DNA from: an uncultured Eubacteriales bacterium
Lineage (GTDB): Bacteria; Bacillota; Clostridia; Oscillospirales; CAG-272
DNA length: 64,000 bases
NCBI GenBank assembly: GCA_905187695.1
Contig: CAJJIY010000001.1
Location: 1-64,000, forward strand
Reading direction: 5' to 3'
Shown here: positions 15,739-24,395 of the stretch, piece after piece
How positions within the stretch are numbered: the first letter of the stretch is position 1
Layout of the letters: every line of letters starts with the position of its first letter
Notes under the pieces: generated by a model
Seen by the model: only the letters and a program-made list of their open reading frames with translations
What the model was told of the DNA's origin: nothing
Databases searched by the model: none
Made by a program: the position numbers and the translations under genes

Positions 15739-17412
15739 ATGCTGTCCTCACTGCATATTGAAAATATGGCGGTTATCGCCCGGATGGATGTGGATTTTGC
15801 GGGCGGTCTTTCGGCTGTGACGGGTGAAACCGGAGCCGGCAAATCCGTCATGATTGACGCGCTCGCCTTTTTGCTGGGCGGAAAGGCCAACCGGGAACTG
15901 TTGCGCCACGGTTGCGATCAGGGGTTGGTCAGCGCCGTCTTCTCTGATATCGGAGAGGAGGGCCTGCGCTTTCTTTCGGATTCCGGTTTTCACCCGGATG
16001 GGGAAGTGATGCTTCAGCGGACTCTGAGCGCAGACGGCCGCACGCAGTGCCGGATTGACGGCCGTGTGATTCCGCTCACGATCCTGCGGGAGTTCTCAAA
16101 ATATCTGGTCAGCATTCACGGGCAAAATGACAATCAGCTGTTGCTTTCTCCTGCGGCGCAGGAAAAAGTACTCTTTAAAATGGCCGATGATCCCGAGACC
16201 GCAATGCGGTACCGTGCGCTCTACGAAGAATACCGCACCGAAAAAGCGCGACTTGCGGAACTGCAAAATGACAGCGCCGCCAAAGAACGGATGCGGGATA
16301 TGCTGGCTTTTCAGGTAAAGGAAATTGACGCCGCACACCTGCGGGAAGGGGAAGAAGAAAAACTGCTTCGTGCCCGCGACAAGTGGCAACATATGGAGAA
16401 AATCGTCCGGCAGTCCGGATTTGCCTATCAGGTGCTTTACGGTGCCGAAAAAGCTTCTGCCGTGTTACTTCTTGAAAAAGCCGCACAGGCTCTTTCCCAG
16501 ATTGCGGGTGTCCTGCCGGAGGCAAGTACACTTTCGGATCGGCTCCTGAATCTGCGTTATGAAGCCGAAGATATTGCCGAGTCTGCCAAGGATCTTTCGG
16601 ACGGAAGCGAGGGCGATCCGGCAGAAACGCTGGATAAGATCGAGGGCAGGCTTTCGCAAATTTCCCGGTTGCGCCGCAAGTACGGTGCGGACGAAAAAGA
16701 AATTCTGTCTTTCCGTGACGATGCGGCCAGGCGGCTTTCGGAGCTTGAAAATTCCAAGGAGACCGAAGCGGCCATTCTGGGAAGGCTGGAGGAACTGACC
16801 GTCGCTATGCGAACCGAGGCCGCCGCACTTCACGAGGGGCGGACCGCAGCCGCAGACGCGCTCTGTCGCCGGATGCTTACCGAGCTTTGCTATCTGGATA
16901 TGTCCGGCGTTCGTTTCCGGATTGAAGTCAAAGAAGAAAAGGAGTTTTCTCAAAGCGGACTTGACAGCGTGACTTTTCTTCTGGCCGCCAATCCCGGCGA
17001 GCCATTGTTGCCGCTCTCCCGCGTGGCTTCCGGCGGAGAACTGGCCCGGGTTATGTTGGCTCTTCGATGTGCCCTGAATGAAAGGGATGGCGTTGGCACC
17101 GCGGTCTTTGACGAGGTGGACACCGGTATTTCGGGAAAAACCGCCCGAAAAATCGGCATCAAACTGTCTGAAATCGGCCGCAGGACGCAGGTGCTTTGTA
17201 TCACGCACTCCGCGCAGATCGCTTCTCTTGCCGACCGGCATTATAAAATCGTGAAAAAAGAAGAAAACGGTCGTGCGGCATCCACGCTCACACTTCTTGA
17301 CGAAAAAGAGCGTGTTCTGGAAATCGGTCGGATTTTAGGTGGACTTTCGGTGTCCGAAGCGCAGATTTGCGCCGCCGCCGAAATGATTGAAGAAGGGAAG
17401 AAATACCGCTGA
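15739..17412 (+). CDS. recN: DNA repair protein RecN
   Basis: SMC-like ATPase acting early in double-strand break repair. It has Walker A GETGAGKSVMID (residues 29-40), a coiled-coil middle region, the signature LSRVASGGELARVMLALR and Walker B TAVFDEVDTGISGKTARK. At 557 residues it has normal length. ATG at 15739 follows the argR stop by three bases. In spore-forming Bacillota spoIVB and spo0A usually follow recN; here ybaK and glyS follow instead. Confidence 0.96.
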   Translation: MLSSLHIENMAVIARMDVDFAGGLSAVTGETGAGKSVMIDALAFLLGGKANRELLRHGCDQGLVSAVFSDIGEEGLRFLSDSGFHPDGEVMLQRTLSADGRTQCRIDGRVIPLTILREFSKYLVSIHGQNDNQLLLSPAAQEKVLFKMADDPETAMRYRALYEEYRTEKARLAELQNDSAAKERMRDMLAFQVKEIDAAHLREGEEEKLLRARDKWQHMEKIVRQSGFAYQVLYGAEKASAVLLLEKAAQALSQIAGVLPEASTLSDRLLNLRYEAEDIAESAKDLSDGSEGDPAETLDKIEGRLSQISRLRRKYGADEKEILSFRDDAARRLSELENSKETEAAILGRLEELTVAMRTEAAALHEGRTAAADALCRRMLTELCYLDMSGVRFRIEVKEEKEFSQSGLDSVTFLLAANPGEPLLPLSRVASGGELARVMLALRCALNERDGVGTAVFDEVDTGISGKTARKIGIKLSEIGRRTQVLCITHSAQIASLADRHYKIVKKEENGRAASTLTLLDEKERVLEIGRILGGLSVSEAQICAAAEMIEEGKKYR

Positions 17413-17413
17413 A

Positions 17414-17893
17414 ATGAAAGAAAAAGAGATCAAGACCAATGCAATGAGGCAACTGGATGCCGCCGGTATTTCTTATGAAGTACGAACTTACCCGGTCGAT
17501 GAAAACGACCTTTCGGGTTCACACATGGCGGATGTTGTGGGGCTTGCGCATGATTTGGTTTTTAAGACCCTGGTGGCCAAAGGGGACAAGACCGGTCCGG
17601 TGGTTTTCTGTATTCCGGTCGATCCCGAAATAGACCTCAAAAAAGCCGCCCGTGCGACCGGAAACAAGAAAATCGAAATGCTTCATGTAAAGGATCTGCC
17701 GGGATTGACCGGCTATATCCGGGGCGGTTGTTCGCCCATCGGGATGAAGAAAAAATTTCCCACTTTCTTTGATAACAGCGTGTTGGAAAAAGAAAAAATC
17801 ACCGTCAGCGCGGGCGTTCGCGGCGCACAGCTGTATCTTTCGGCGAAGGATTTGCTTGCGTTTGTCAACGCCACCTGTGCTGAACTGATTTAA
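17414..17893 (+). CDS. ybaK: Cys-tRNA(Pro)/Cys-tRNA(Cys) deacylase YbaK/EbsC
   Basis: Trans-editing deacylase that hydrolyses Cys-tRNA(Pro) formed by prolyl-tRNA synthetase. Conserved pieces include VFKTLVAKGDK with the catalytic-type Lys, CIPVDPEIDLKKAA, and GYIRGGCSPIGMKKKFPTF. The length of 159 residues is normal. ATG at 17414 comes one base after recN, with a weak GAAGGGAAG upstream, so it is likely co-transcribed as the last gene of the operon. No clear terminator follows before the glyS promoter. Confidence 0.93.
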   Translation: MKEKEIKTNAMRQLDAAGISYEVRTYPVDENDLSGSHMADVVGLAHDLVFKTLVAKGDKTGPVVFCIPVDPEIDLKKAARATGNKKIEMLHVKDLPGLTGYIRGGCSPIGMKKKFPTFFDNSVLEKEKITVSAGVRGAQLYLSAKDLLAFVNATCAELI

Positions 17894-17905
17894 CCGCGGC
17901 ACGGC

Positions 17906-17934
17906 TTGACAACCGACGCTTTTGAGAGTACAAT
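17906..17934 (+). promoter_or_regulatory. Sigma-A promoter of glyS
   Basis: TTGACA (17906-17911) and TACAAT (17929-17934) with a 17-nt spacer. The leader is only about 25 nt, too short for a T-box. Confidence 0.85.
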
Positions 17935-17963
17935 AATTTTACATTTTAAAAGAGGAGAATACC

Positions 17964-19379
17964 ATGAACAATCAGGAAAAAACGATGGACAAAATTGTGG
18001 CGCTTTGCAAGAACCGCGGCTTTATTTTCCCCGGTTCCGAAATTTACGGCGGCCTTGCAAACTCCTGGGACTACGGCCCGCTCGGCGTGGAATTCAAGAA
18101 CAATGTCAAACGCGCTTGGTGGAAAAAATTCGTGCAGGAGAGCCGTTATAATGTGGGACTTGACAGCGCGATTATCATGAACCCCGAAACTTGGGTCGCA
18201 TCCGGCCATGTCGGCGGTTTTTCCGATCCGCTCATGGATTGCAAATCCTGCAAGGCGCGGCACCGTGCCGACAAACTCATTGAGGATTATGCTTTCAAAA
18301 ACGGTCTTTCTGACAATCCGGCCGGTTGGACTTTTGAGGAAATGGCCCAATATATTGCCGATCATGGCATTACCTGTCCGCAGTGCGGTGGCAAGGAGTT
18401 CACCTCCATCAAGAAATTCAATCTGATGTTCAAAACTTTTATCGGCGTCACCGAGGATTCGACCAGCACGGTCTATCTGCGACCCGAGACGGCACAGGGT
18501 ATTTTTGTGAATTTCCCCTCAATCCAGCGTTCTACGCGCAGAAAGCTTCCTTTTGGCGTTTGCCAGATCGGCAAATCTTTCAGGAACGAGATCACGCCCG
18601 GAAACTTCACTTTCCGCACCCGGGAATTTGAGCAGATGGAGCTTGAATTTTTCTGCAAACCCGGCACGGACCTGGAGTGGTTTGCCTATTGGAAGGACTA
18701 TTGCCACAAGTTCCTCCTGAACCTGGGTATGCGTGACGAAAATCTCAGACTGCGCGATCATGATAAGGAAGAACTCTGCTTCTATTCCAAGGCCACGACC
18801 GACTTTGAGTTCCTCTTCCCGTTTGGTTGGGGCGAGCTGTGGGGCGTGGCGGACCGTACCGATTACGATCTTAAACAGCATGCCGAGCACAGCGGCAAAG
18901 ATCTCTCCTATTTTGATCCCGAAACCAACGAGCGCTATATTCCCTATGTGGTGGAACCCTCTCTGGGTGCGGATCGCGTGGCGTTGGCGTTCTTGGTGGA
19001 CGCTTATGACGAAGAAGTTCTGGATGCCGAGAAGAACGATATCCGTGTGGTGCTCCATCTGCATCCCGCGCTGGCACCGTACAAGGCCGCTATTTTGCCG
19101 CTTTCCAAGAAGCTGTCCGGCAAGGCGCAGGAGATTTATGATCAACTTTCCAAAGATTTTGCATTGGATTTTGATGAAACCGGTTCGATCGGCAAGCGCT
19201 ATCGCCGCGAAGACGAGATCGGCACGCCGCTTTGCATCACAGTTGATTTTGATACGGTGGGTGACGCCGAGAAAGCCGGTGACAACTGCGTGACCGTGCG
19301 TGACCGCGACACTATGGAGCAGGTTCGTATTCCGATTGACGCGCTCCGCGATTATATTGCCGGAAAAATCGCGTTCTGA
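17964..19379 (+). CDS. glyS: Glycyl-tRNA synthetase, alpha2 (GlyQS) type
   Basis: Class II aminoacyl-tRNA synthetase of the single-chain dimeric type found in archaea, eukaryotes and many Bacillota, charging tRNA-Gly. The N-terminus NRGFIFPGSEIYGGLANSWD is diagnostic, followed by the zinc-type CKSCKARHRAD and CPQCGGKEF, motif 2 (SFRNEITP then RTREFEQMELEFF), motif 3 (VEPSLGADRVALAFL) and a C-terminal anticodon-binding domain. The 471 residues fit. ATG at 17964 follows AGAGGAG. It has its own promoter. A trio of PqqD-type genes starts 19 nt after its stop and may be read through from it. Confidence 0.96.
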   Translation: MNNQEKTMDKIVALCKNRGFIFPGSEIYGGLANSWDYGPLGVEFKNNVKRAWWKKFVQESRYNVGLDSAIIMNPETWVASGHVGGFSDPLMDCKSCKARHRADKLIEDYAFKNGLSDNPAGWTFEEMAQYIADHGITCPQCGGKEFTSIKKFNLMFKTFIGVTEDSTSTVYLRPETAQGIFVNFPSIQRSTRRKLPFGVCQIGKSFRNEITPGNFTFRTREFEQMELEFFCKPGTDLEWFAYWKDYCHKFLLNLGMRDENLRLRDHDKEELCFYSKATTDFEFLFPFGWGELWGVADRTDYDLKQHAEHSGKDLSYFDPETNERYIPYVVEPSLGADRVALAFLVDAYDEEVLDAEKNDIRVVLHLHPALAPYKAAILPLSKKLSGKAQEIYDQLSKDFALDFDETGSIGKRYRREDEIGTPLCITVDFDTVGDAEKAGDNCVTVRDRDTMEQVRIPIDALRDYIAGKIAF

Positions 19380-19398
19380 GAATCGGGAAGGGGAACGT

Positions 19399-20121
19399 AT
19401 GTTTCAGATCAGACTGGCCGGGCTGAACATCCGGGTTTTTAACCGCTATGAATTCAGCCGGACGCGCTGTCAGGATTACCTGGCCGATTTCGAAAGGGCC
19501 GATTTGGAAGTTTCGGTTTCGCCCGCGCAAATTGAAAAAGAAAAGGCAGAGGCACTTTGCCCGTGCAGTGACGGCTACGCCGAATTCATCTGCATTTACC
19601 GGGAAATTGCCCTGCGCCTGCCGCAGTTTGACGCTTTTGTTTTTCATGCCGCGGTGGTTGCTGTGGACGGAGAAGCTTATGCTTTTACAGCCCCCAGCGG
19701 CACGGGAAAATCCACGCACATCCGTTTTTGGCTTTCCGAATTTGCCGATAAAGGCGCGAAGGTTGTGAACGGTGACAAGCCGATCTTCCGCCTGGAAAAC
19801 GGCATTTTCACCGCCTATGGCACGCCTTGGTGCGGCAAAGAGGACTGGGGCGAGAACACCTGCGCGCCGCTTCATGCCATTTGCTTTCTGACGCGGGGAG
19901 CCGAAAACAAAATCAGCCGGATCGGGGATGAGGAATCCGTTTCGCGGATTTTTCACCAGGTCATCATGCCTAAAGATCCGGAGATCATGGATCGTTTCCT
20001 CTCGCTTTTGGACAGCCTTATTTCAAGCGTTCCCGCATATCTTTTGGAATGTACGATCTCGACCATGGCCGCGCAGGTGGCCTATAACGGTATGAAAGGA
20101 GAATCACATGATTCAGAATAA
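19399..20121 (+). CDS. HPr kinase/phosphorylase-like protein (PqqD-associated type)
   Basis: P-loop protein resembling the C-terminal part of HPr kinase and PEPCK-like proteins that accompany PqqD and RiPP genes. The nucleotide-binding site is APSGTGKSTHIRFWL (residues 98-112), followed by VVNGDKPIFRLENG and GTPWCGKEDWG. It lacks the HPr-binding loop of true HprK, and there is no ptsH in the window, so it is not assigned as HprK. ATG at 19399 is chosen for the GGGAAGGGGAA upstream, giving 240 residues. The end overlaps the PqqD gene by 14 nt. It probably phosphorylates a peptide or small molecule, but this is inference from paralogues in lasso-peptide clusters. Confidence 0.75.
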   Translation: MFQIRLAGLNIRVFNRYEFSRTRCQDYLADFERADLEVSVSPAQIEKEKAEALCPCSDGYAEFICIYREIALRLPQFDAFVFHAAVVAVDGEAYAFTAPSGTGKSTHIRFWLSEFADKGAKVVNGDKPIFRLENGIFTAYGTPWCGKEDWGENTCAPLHAICFLTRGAENKISRIGDEESVSRIFHQVIMPKDPEIMDRFLSLLDSLISSVPAYLLECTISTMAAQVAYNGMKGESHDSE

Positions 20122-20374
20122 GGAATTTATCAAGCGGAAAATCGGTACGCAGTTTGTGATCGTTGCTGTAGGAGAGGCCAGTCGCCGGTTTAACGGAATG
20201 ATTTCGGTCAATTCGACCGGGGCATTCATCTGGGATGTGTTGGAGAAGGAAACCGATGAGGCCGGGCTGATCCGGGCATTGACGGAACATTATGAGGTTG
20301 ATGCCGCGAAAGCCAAAGCGGATTGCGCCGCTTTTCTGAAAGCGCTGAGAGAGGCCGGTGCAATTATTGAATAA
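20108..20374 (+). CDS. PqqD family protein (RiPP recognition element-like)
   Basis: Small winged-helix PqqD-like protein. PqqD domains bind leader peptides and present them to modifying enzymes. The 88 residues show IKRKIGTQFVIVAVGEAS, then FNGMISVNSTGAFIWDVLE (the conserved LNxTGxxIWxxLE-type core) and a helical C-terminus. It overlaps its neighbours on both sides (14 and 17 nt), so the three genes are translated as a unit. No precursor peptide or radical SAM gene is adjacent. Confidence 0.82.
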   Translation: MIQNKEFIKRKIGTQFVIVAVGEASRRFNGMISVNSTGAFIWDVLEKETDEAGLIRALTEHYEVDAAKAKADCAAFLKALREAGAIIE

Positions 20375-20825
20375 CGGCATTTCGATGGAAGAACTCTGGC
20401 CGCTTATCCGGGAAGTCACGGAAAGCGGCGGAGAATTCCGGCTGTATCCGCGGGGAACGAGTATGCGTTCTCTCCTTCGGGAGGGAAAAGATTCGGTGGC
20501 ATTGGTCAGACCCGGAAACCTTTGCCGGGGCGACATTTGCCTTTACCGTCGCCGGGACGGTGCTTTTATTCTTCACCGACTGGTCAAATGGAAGGACGGG
20601 CAACCGGTTTTTTGCGGAGATAATCAAACGGCGCTGGAATACGGCGTTCCGGAAAGCGCGGTGATCGCAGTGGTTGCCGCTGTCTACCGGGGCGAAAAAA
20701 GAAGAGAAATCGGTTCTTTTTCGGATCGCTTTTACCGTACCACCCATTTGCCCGCTCCCTGTCGCTTTATTCGCTTTCTGCCGCGGCGGGGAAAAAGCGC
20801 GCTGAAAAAAATCTTTAAAAAATAA
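20358..20825 (+). CDS. S24/S26 family peptidase-like protein
   Basis: Protein of the signal-peptidase/LexA-like fold found beside PqqD genes. Candidate catalytic Ser35 lies in YPRGTSMRSLLREG, and the motif RGDICLYRRRDGAFILHRLVKW carries His73 in place of the usual lysine. The C-terminal 45 residues are basic and not membrane-spanning, so it is probably cytoplasmic. The start is uncertain: GTG at 20358, TTG at 20367 and ATG at 20385 are all in frame; GAGAGAGG at 20347-20354 favours the first two. The product is 146-155 residues. It is the last gene before a strong terminator. Confidence 0.75.
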   Translation: MQLLNNGISMEELWPLIREVTESGGEFRLYPRGTSMRSLLREGKDSVALVRPGNLCRGDICLYRRRDGAFILHRLVKWKDGQPVFCGDNQTALEYGVPESAVIAVVAAVYRGEKRREIGSFSDRFYRTTHLPAPCRFIRFLPRRGKSALKKIFKK

Positions 20826-20863
20826 AAAGGCCGTGCTGTTTACCAGAACAGCACGGCTTTTTT
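20826..20863. terminator. Strong terminator between the PqqD operon and the small membrane protein gene
   Basis: Perfect stem GCCGTGCTGTT (20830-20840) / AACAGCACGGC (20847-20857), loop TACCAG, followed by six T. The preceding A-run lets it serve the convergent minus-strand operon too. Confidence 0.92.
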
Positions 20864-20864
20864 C

Positions 20865-21053
20865 TCAATAGTGAACGGAAACGGTTTCGCACACGGCGAT
20901 CCGGGGCGAAAACGCGGCGGCCGAGTCTTTTTTCTTTTCTTTCACGCGGTCCACGATCATGTAAACGGTCAGATAAGCGATGCCGACTACCATCAGAACA
21001 GCCAGCACAATGGCAAGGATGCGTACAAAAATTTTGGAGTCTTCCTTTTTCAT
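20865..21053 (-). CDS. Small single-pass membrane protein, unknown
   Basis: A 62-residue protein starting KKEDSKIFVRILAIVLA. It consists of a short charged N-terminus, one strong transmembrane helix (about residues 9-33), a basic KEKKK stretch and a short tail. No family was recognised. ATG at 21053 follows GAGAGGT, which is a proper ribosome binding site. It lies 22 nt after the topoisomerase A gene and before the terminator, so it is likely the last gene of that operon. The coding call rests on the ribosome binding site, the hydrophobic helix and the exact fit before the terminator. Confidence 0.65.
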   Translation of the reverse strand: MKKEDSKIFVRILAIVLAVLMVVGIAYLTVYMIVDRVKEKKKDSAAAFSPRIAVCETVSVHY

Positions 21054-21075
21054 AAATATACCTCTCAAAATAAAA

Positions 21076-23328
21076 TTAAAGGGAATCATCCATGCTCAGT
21101 TGCATGGCACTGATGTCTTTTTCGGATAGCAGGGTACCGGTTGCCGGCAATTTATAGCGCCGATAACCTTTTTGCTCTTGCCGGTCGTCCAAGGGGGCAA
21201 TGACCTCTTTTATCTTCTTTTCTTTACGGCCAAAGGACTGGAGCGTAACACCCCCGGAACTTCGTGTGGTCATCAAAGGAATGAGAGAAGATTTGAAAAC
21301 GATTGCCCGGTCAAGATCAGACACCATCATAATGTCAAAGGGTTCTTTTTCCTTCTCGCGGAAAATGGCCATCACAGGAGAAGTCTTGGAGAAAGCGCCG
21401 GTCAGTTTCCGGCGGTTGCCCTTGGTCTCATAGGCCGTAATCGGGATACGCACGCCCTTGCCGTTTTCAAAGATGAAAACCATGTTCTGGTCTGCCGGAT
21501 AATCATTCTGAACCAGCATCAAAAGCGGCCGTTCGTCTTTGTCCATGCCGAGTTTTGCATTGAGAAAGTCGCCCAGTGCCGAGGCCTTTGTGGTGTCAAA
21601 ACTGTCTACACCCGCGCGGTATACCTGCGCGCCGTCCGTGAAAAAGAGCAGGCTGTCCCGGTTTTGCGCGTCAATCACCTGTCGGATTTCATCATCGTCT
21701 TTCAGTTTCTGTTCATCGTTGCCACGCAGGGACTGGAAGGTGATCTTCTTGAAATAACCGGCCTTGGTCAGTACCAGTCGGACCGGATAATCTTCCACCG
21801 GGTCCTCTTCCGGCACATCGGGGATATCCTGTGCAAAAATGAGCTGCGAACGGCGGGGAATGGCATATTTTTTCTTGACTTCCAACAGCTGTTCGGCAAT
21901 TTTGGCACGGAGCTTCAGTTCGTCCGCCAGAATTTCTTCAATGCCCGCGATATCCGCTTTGAGTGATTTCATTTCGTCCAGACAGTTCAGAATATAGCGC
22001 TTGTTCAGATTGCGGAGTTTGATGTTCCCGATATATTCCGCCTGAACGGAATCAATTCCGAATCCGGCCATCAGTTCCGGTACCACCGCCTCATCGCTTT
22101 CTGCGTGGCGGATGATGCGGACGGCTTTGTCAACATCCAAGAGGATTTTACCAAGGCCGGTCACCAGATGCAATCTGTCCTGCTTATTTTTCAGGTCAAA
22201 GGAAAGTTCCCGGCGGACGCAGCCGATCCGGAAAGTGATCCATTCCTTGAGGATATCCATCACGCCCAACTGCCGGGGGGCGGCATTGATGAGTACATTG
22301 AAATTGCACTTGAAACTGTCCTCCAACGGCGTCAGCTTGAAAAGACGGTTCATCAGTTTTTCCGGATCCGTTCCGCGCCGGAGGTCAAGCGTCAGCTTAA
22401 AGCCGTTCAGATCAATCTCATCGCGGAAATCGGTGATTTCTTTTACTTTCCCGTCTTTGACCAGTGCGGAGATGCTGGAAAGAATGGCTTCGATGGTGGT
22501 GGAGTAGGGAATTTGCAGAATGTCGATGCAGTTGGCTTCTTTGTCATAGACATATTTGGAGCGAACCCGGAAAGAACCCTGTCCGGTTTCATAGATCTGC
22601 CGCATGATCTCACGGTCGTAAAGAATTTGTCCGCCGCCTGGGAAATCCGGGGCTTTGATAATATCCAGCAACCGGTCCATGGTTGTTTTGGGGTTTCTGA
22701 GGAGTGCCACGGTTCCGTCGCAGATCTCTCCGAGGTTGAAAGAGCAGATGTTGGAGGCCATGCCCACGGCAATGCCGACATTCGGCGTCACCAGCACATT
22801 CGGGAAGGTGGTCGGCAACAGAACCGGTTCTTTCATCGTGTTGTCATAGTTATCCACGAAATCCACGGCGTTTTTATCCACGCCGGAGAAAAGTTCGTTG
22901 CAAAAGCTGTCCAGTTTGACCTCCGTGTATCGGGAGGCGGCATATTTCATATCGCTGGAATATTGCTTGCCGAAGCTTCCTTTGGAATCAATGAGCGGGT
23001 GAAGAAGCGCGGCGTATCCGCGTGTGAGACGAACCATGGTTTCATAAATGGCCGCGTCGCCGTGCGGATTCAGCTTCATGGTCTGTCCCACCACATTGGT
23101 GCTTTTGGTTCGGTTTCCGGTCAGGAGGCCCATTTTATACATGGTATAAAGAAGTTTCCGGTGGGAGGGTTTTAACCCGTCAATTTCCGGAATAGCCCGC
23201 GAGATGATCACGCTCATCACATAGGGCATATAGTTTTTCTCGATGGTCTCGGTAATCGGTTGAGGCGTGGCAGGTGCCGGTGTGATATGAGAAAGGTCGG
23301 TATCGGGGGTCTTTTTCTTTTTCGCCAT
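21076..23328 (-). CDS. Type IIA topoisomerase subunit A (GyrA/ParC family, short form)
   Basis: Breakage-reunion subunit of a type IIA topoisomerase. The N-terminal YMPYVMSVIISRAIPEIDGLKPSHRK, catalytic Tyr134 in AASRYTEVKL, and a quinolone-pocket segment NPHGDAAIYETMVRL are seen. At the positions of E. coli GyrA Ser83 and Asp87 it has Ala92 and Glu96. The 750 residues are shorter than GyrA, and no GyrA-box (QRRGGKG) is visible in the C-terminal domain, which favours a ParC-like decatenase over a gyrase. No B subunit is encoded nearby. The start is ATG at 23328, with AAGAAAGGG upstream. It lies downstream of sua5. Confidence 0.88.
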   Translation of the reverse strand: MAKKKKTPDTDLSHITPAPATPQPITETIEKNYMPYVMSVIISRAIPEIDGLKPSHRKLLYTMYKMGLLTGNRTKSTNVVGQTMKLNPHGDAAIYETMVRLTRGYAALLHPLIDSKGSFGKQYSSDMKYAASRYTEVKLDSFCNELFSGVDKNAVDFVDNYDNTMKEPVLLPTTFPNVLVTPNVGIAVGMASNICSFNLGEICDGTVALLRNPKTTMDRLLDIIKAPDFPGGGQILYDREIMRQIYETGQGSFRVRSKYVYDKEANCIDILQIPYSTTIEAILSSISALVKDGKVKEITDFRDEIDLNGFKLTLDLRRGTDPEKLMNRLFKLTPLEDSFKCNFNVLINAAPRQLGVMDILKEWITFRIGCVRRELSFDLKNKQDRLHLVTGLGKILLDVDKAVRIIRHAESDEAVVPELMAGFGIDSVQAEYIGNIKLRNLNKRYILNCLDEMKSLKADIAGIEEILADELKLRAKIAEQLLEVKKKYAIPRRSQLIFAQDIPDVPEEDPVEDYPVRLVLTKAGYFKKITFQSLRGNDEQKLKDDDEIRQVIDAQNRDSLLFFTDGAQVYRAGVDSFDTTKASALGDFLNAKLGMDKDERPLLMLVQNDYPADQNMVFIFENGKGVRIPITAYETKGNRRKLTGAFSKTSPVMAIFREKEKEPFDIMMVSDLDRAIVFKSSLIPLMTTRSSGGVTLQSFGRKEKKIKEVIAPLDDRQEQKGYRRYKLPATGTLLSEKDISAMQLSMDDSL

Positions 23329-23354
23329 CTCGGTTTTGCCCTTTCTTTGAATTT

Positions 23355-24395
23355 TTACAAGTGAAGAACCGTATGCGCCGCCGCGCGGATGGCACGGTTA
23401 TAAAGCGCCAGCCCTATGCCGTCGGTTTTGGGCATATGGGCATATAGTCGGGTCAGTCCCGGTGTTTCATCCGCCGCACGCAACGCTGCAAAGAGCAGAT
23501 GTGCCTGTGCGGCAAGATCCTCTTTTTTCCCGACAGGGAAGAGCGTAAGTTCTGCAGGGAGGTTGTCCTTTTCCTCTTCGTAGCAAAGGAATCCCACGCC
23601 GGGGGCGGCTTCTTTTTGGAGAAACGCCTGCACAGCCGCTTCATCGCCGCAAAGAAGGGTAAGCGGCACGCGCGGCGCGTAATGCTTATATTTCATGCCG
23701 GGGGAAAGCGGATGCTCATTTTTGCCGAGCTCACCCGATACGGCCGCGTCAGCGATTGACAGTTCGGGAAGCACCGTGCGCAGATCCTCCGGCGTTACCG
23801 CGCCGGGGCGGAGCAGTGTCAGATGCTCGCCGTCCAGTTTGACAATGGTGGATTCCAATCCGAAATCTGCCGCACCGCCGGCCAGAATCACATCCACGCG
23901 GTCCGAAAAATCCTTAATGACATGAGCCTCCGTTGTGCCGGAAGGTTGTCCGGAAAGATTGGCGGAGGGGGCGGCCACCGGTACGCCGGCCACCGTAATC
24001 ATGGCGTGCGCCACCGGGTGAGAAGGACAGCGGACAGCCACGGTTTCAAGACCGCCGGTCACACTTTTGGGGATGCTTTCGCGGCGGGGAAGAATCACGG
24101 TCAGCGGTCCGGGCATAAAGCGTTCGGCCAAACGGTAAAAGGCAGGAGAGGTAACGGCGTAGCGCTCCGCGTCTTCCGGTTTTGCCACATGAATAATGAG
24201 CGGATTGTCACTGGGGCGGCCCTTTGCCGCGTAAATTTTGCGGGCGGCCGAGTCGTTGGTGGCGTCCCCGCCGATGCCGTAAACCGTTTCGGTCGGGAAA
24301 ATGACCAGTCCACCTTCGCGGAGCGTTTTTGCCGCGTCCGCCACCCCTTTTTTCAGTTCATTTTCATTTTGCGTGTTGTAAATGCGGGTGTTCAA
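23355..24395 (-). CDS. ywlC: Threonylcarbamoyl-AMP synthase, Sua5 type
   Basis: Makes threonylcarbamoyl-AMP for the t6A37 modification of ANN-decoding tRNAs. The YrdC domain shows VIFPTETVYGIGGDA and AAKGRPSDNPLIIH, with APSANLSGQPSGT later. A C-terminal Sua5 domain follows after the linker SPGMKYKHYAPRVPL, so this is the two-domain form of 346 residues. Start TTG at 24395 overlaps the prfA stop as TTGA. In many Bacillota prmC sits between prfA and this gene, but it is missing here. Confidence 0.95.
   Translation of the reverse strand: MNTRIYNTQNENELKKGVADAAKTLREGGLVIFPTETVYGIGGDATNDSAARKIYAAKGRPSDNPLIIHVAKPEDAERYAVTSPAFYRLAERFMPGPLTVILPRRESIPKSVTGGLETVAVRCPSHPVAHAMITVAGVPVAAPSANLSGQPSGTTEAHVIKDFSDRVDVILAGGAADFGLESTIVKLDGEHLTLLRPGAVTPEDLRTVLPELSIADAAVSGELGKNEHPLSPGMKYKHYAPRVPLTLLCGDEAAVQAFLQKEAAPGVGFLCYEEEKDNLPAELTLFPVGKKEDLAAQAHLLFAALRAADETPGLTRLYAHMPKTDGIGLALYNRAIRAAAHTVLHL

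Noticed and set aside
17935..17963. T-box leader for glyS
   Set aside because: The leader is only about 25 nt, far too short for specifier and antiterminator domains.
19399..20121. True HPr kinase (hprK)
   Set aside because: The P-loop is present but the HPr-binding region and N-terminal domain are missing, and the PqqD neighbours indicate another subfamily.
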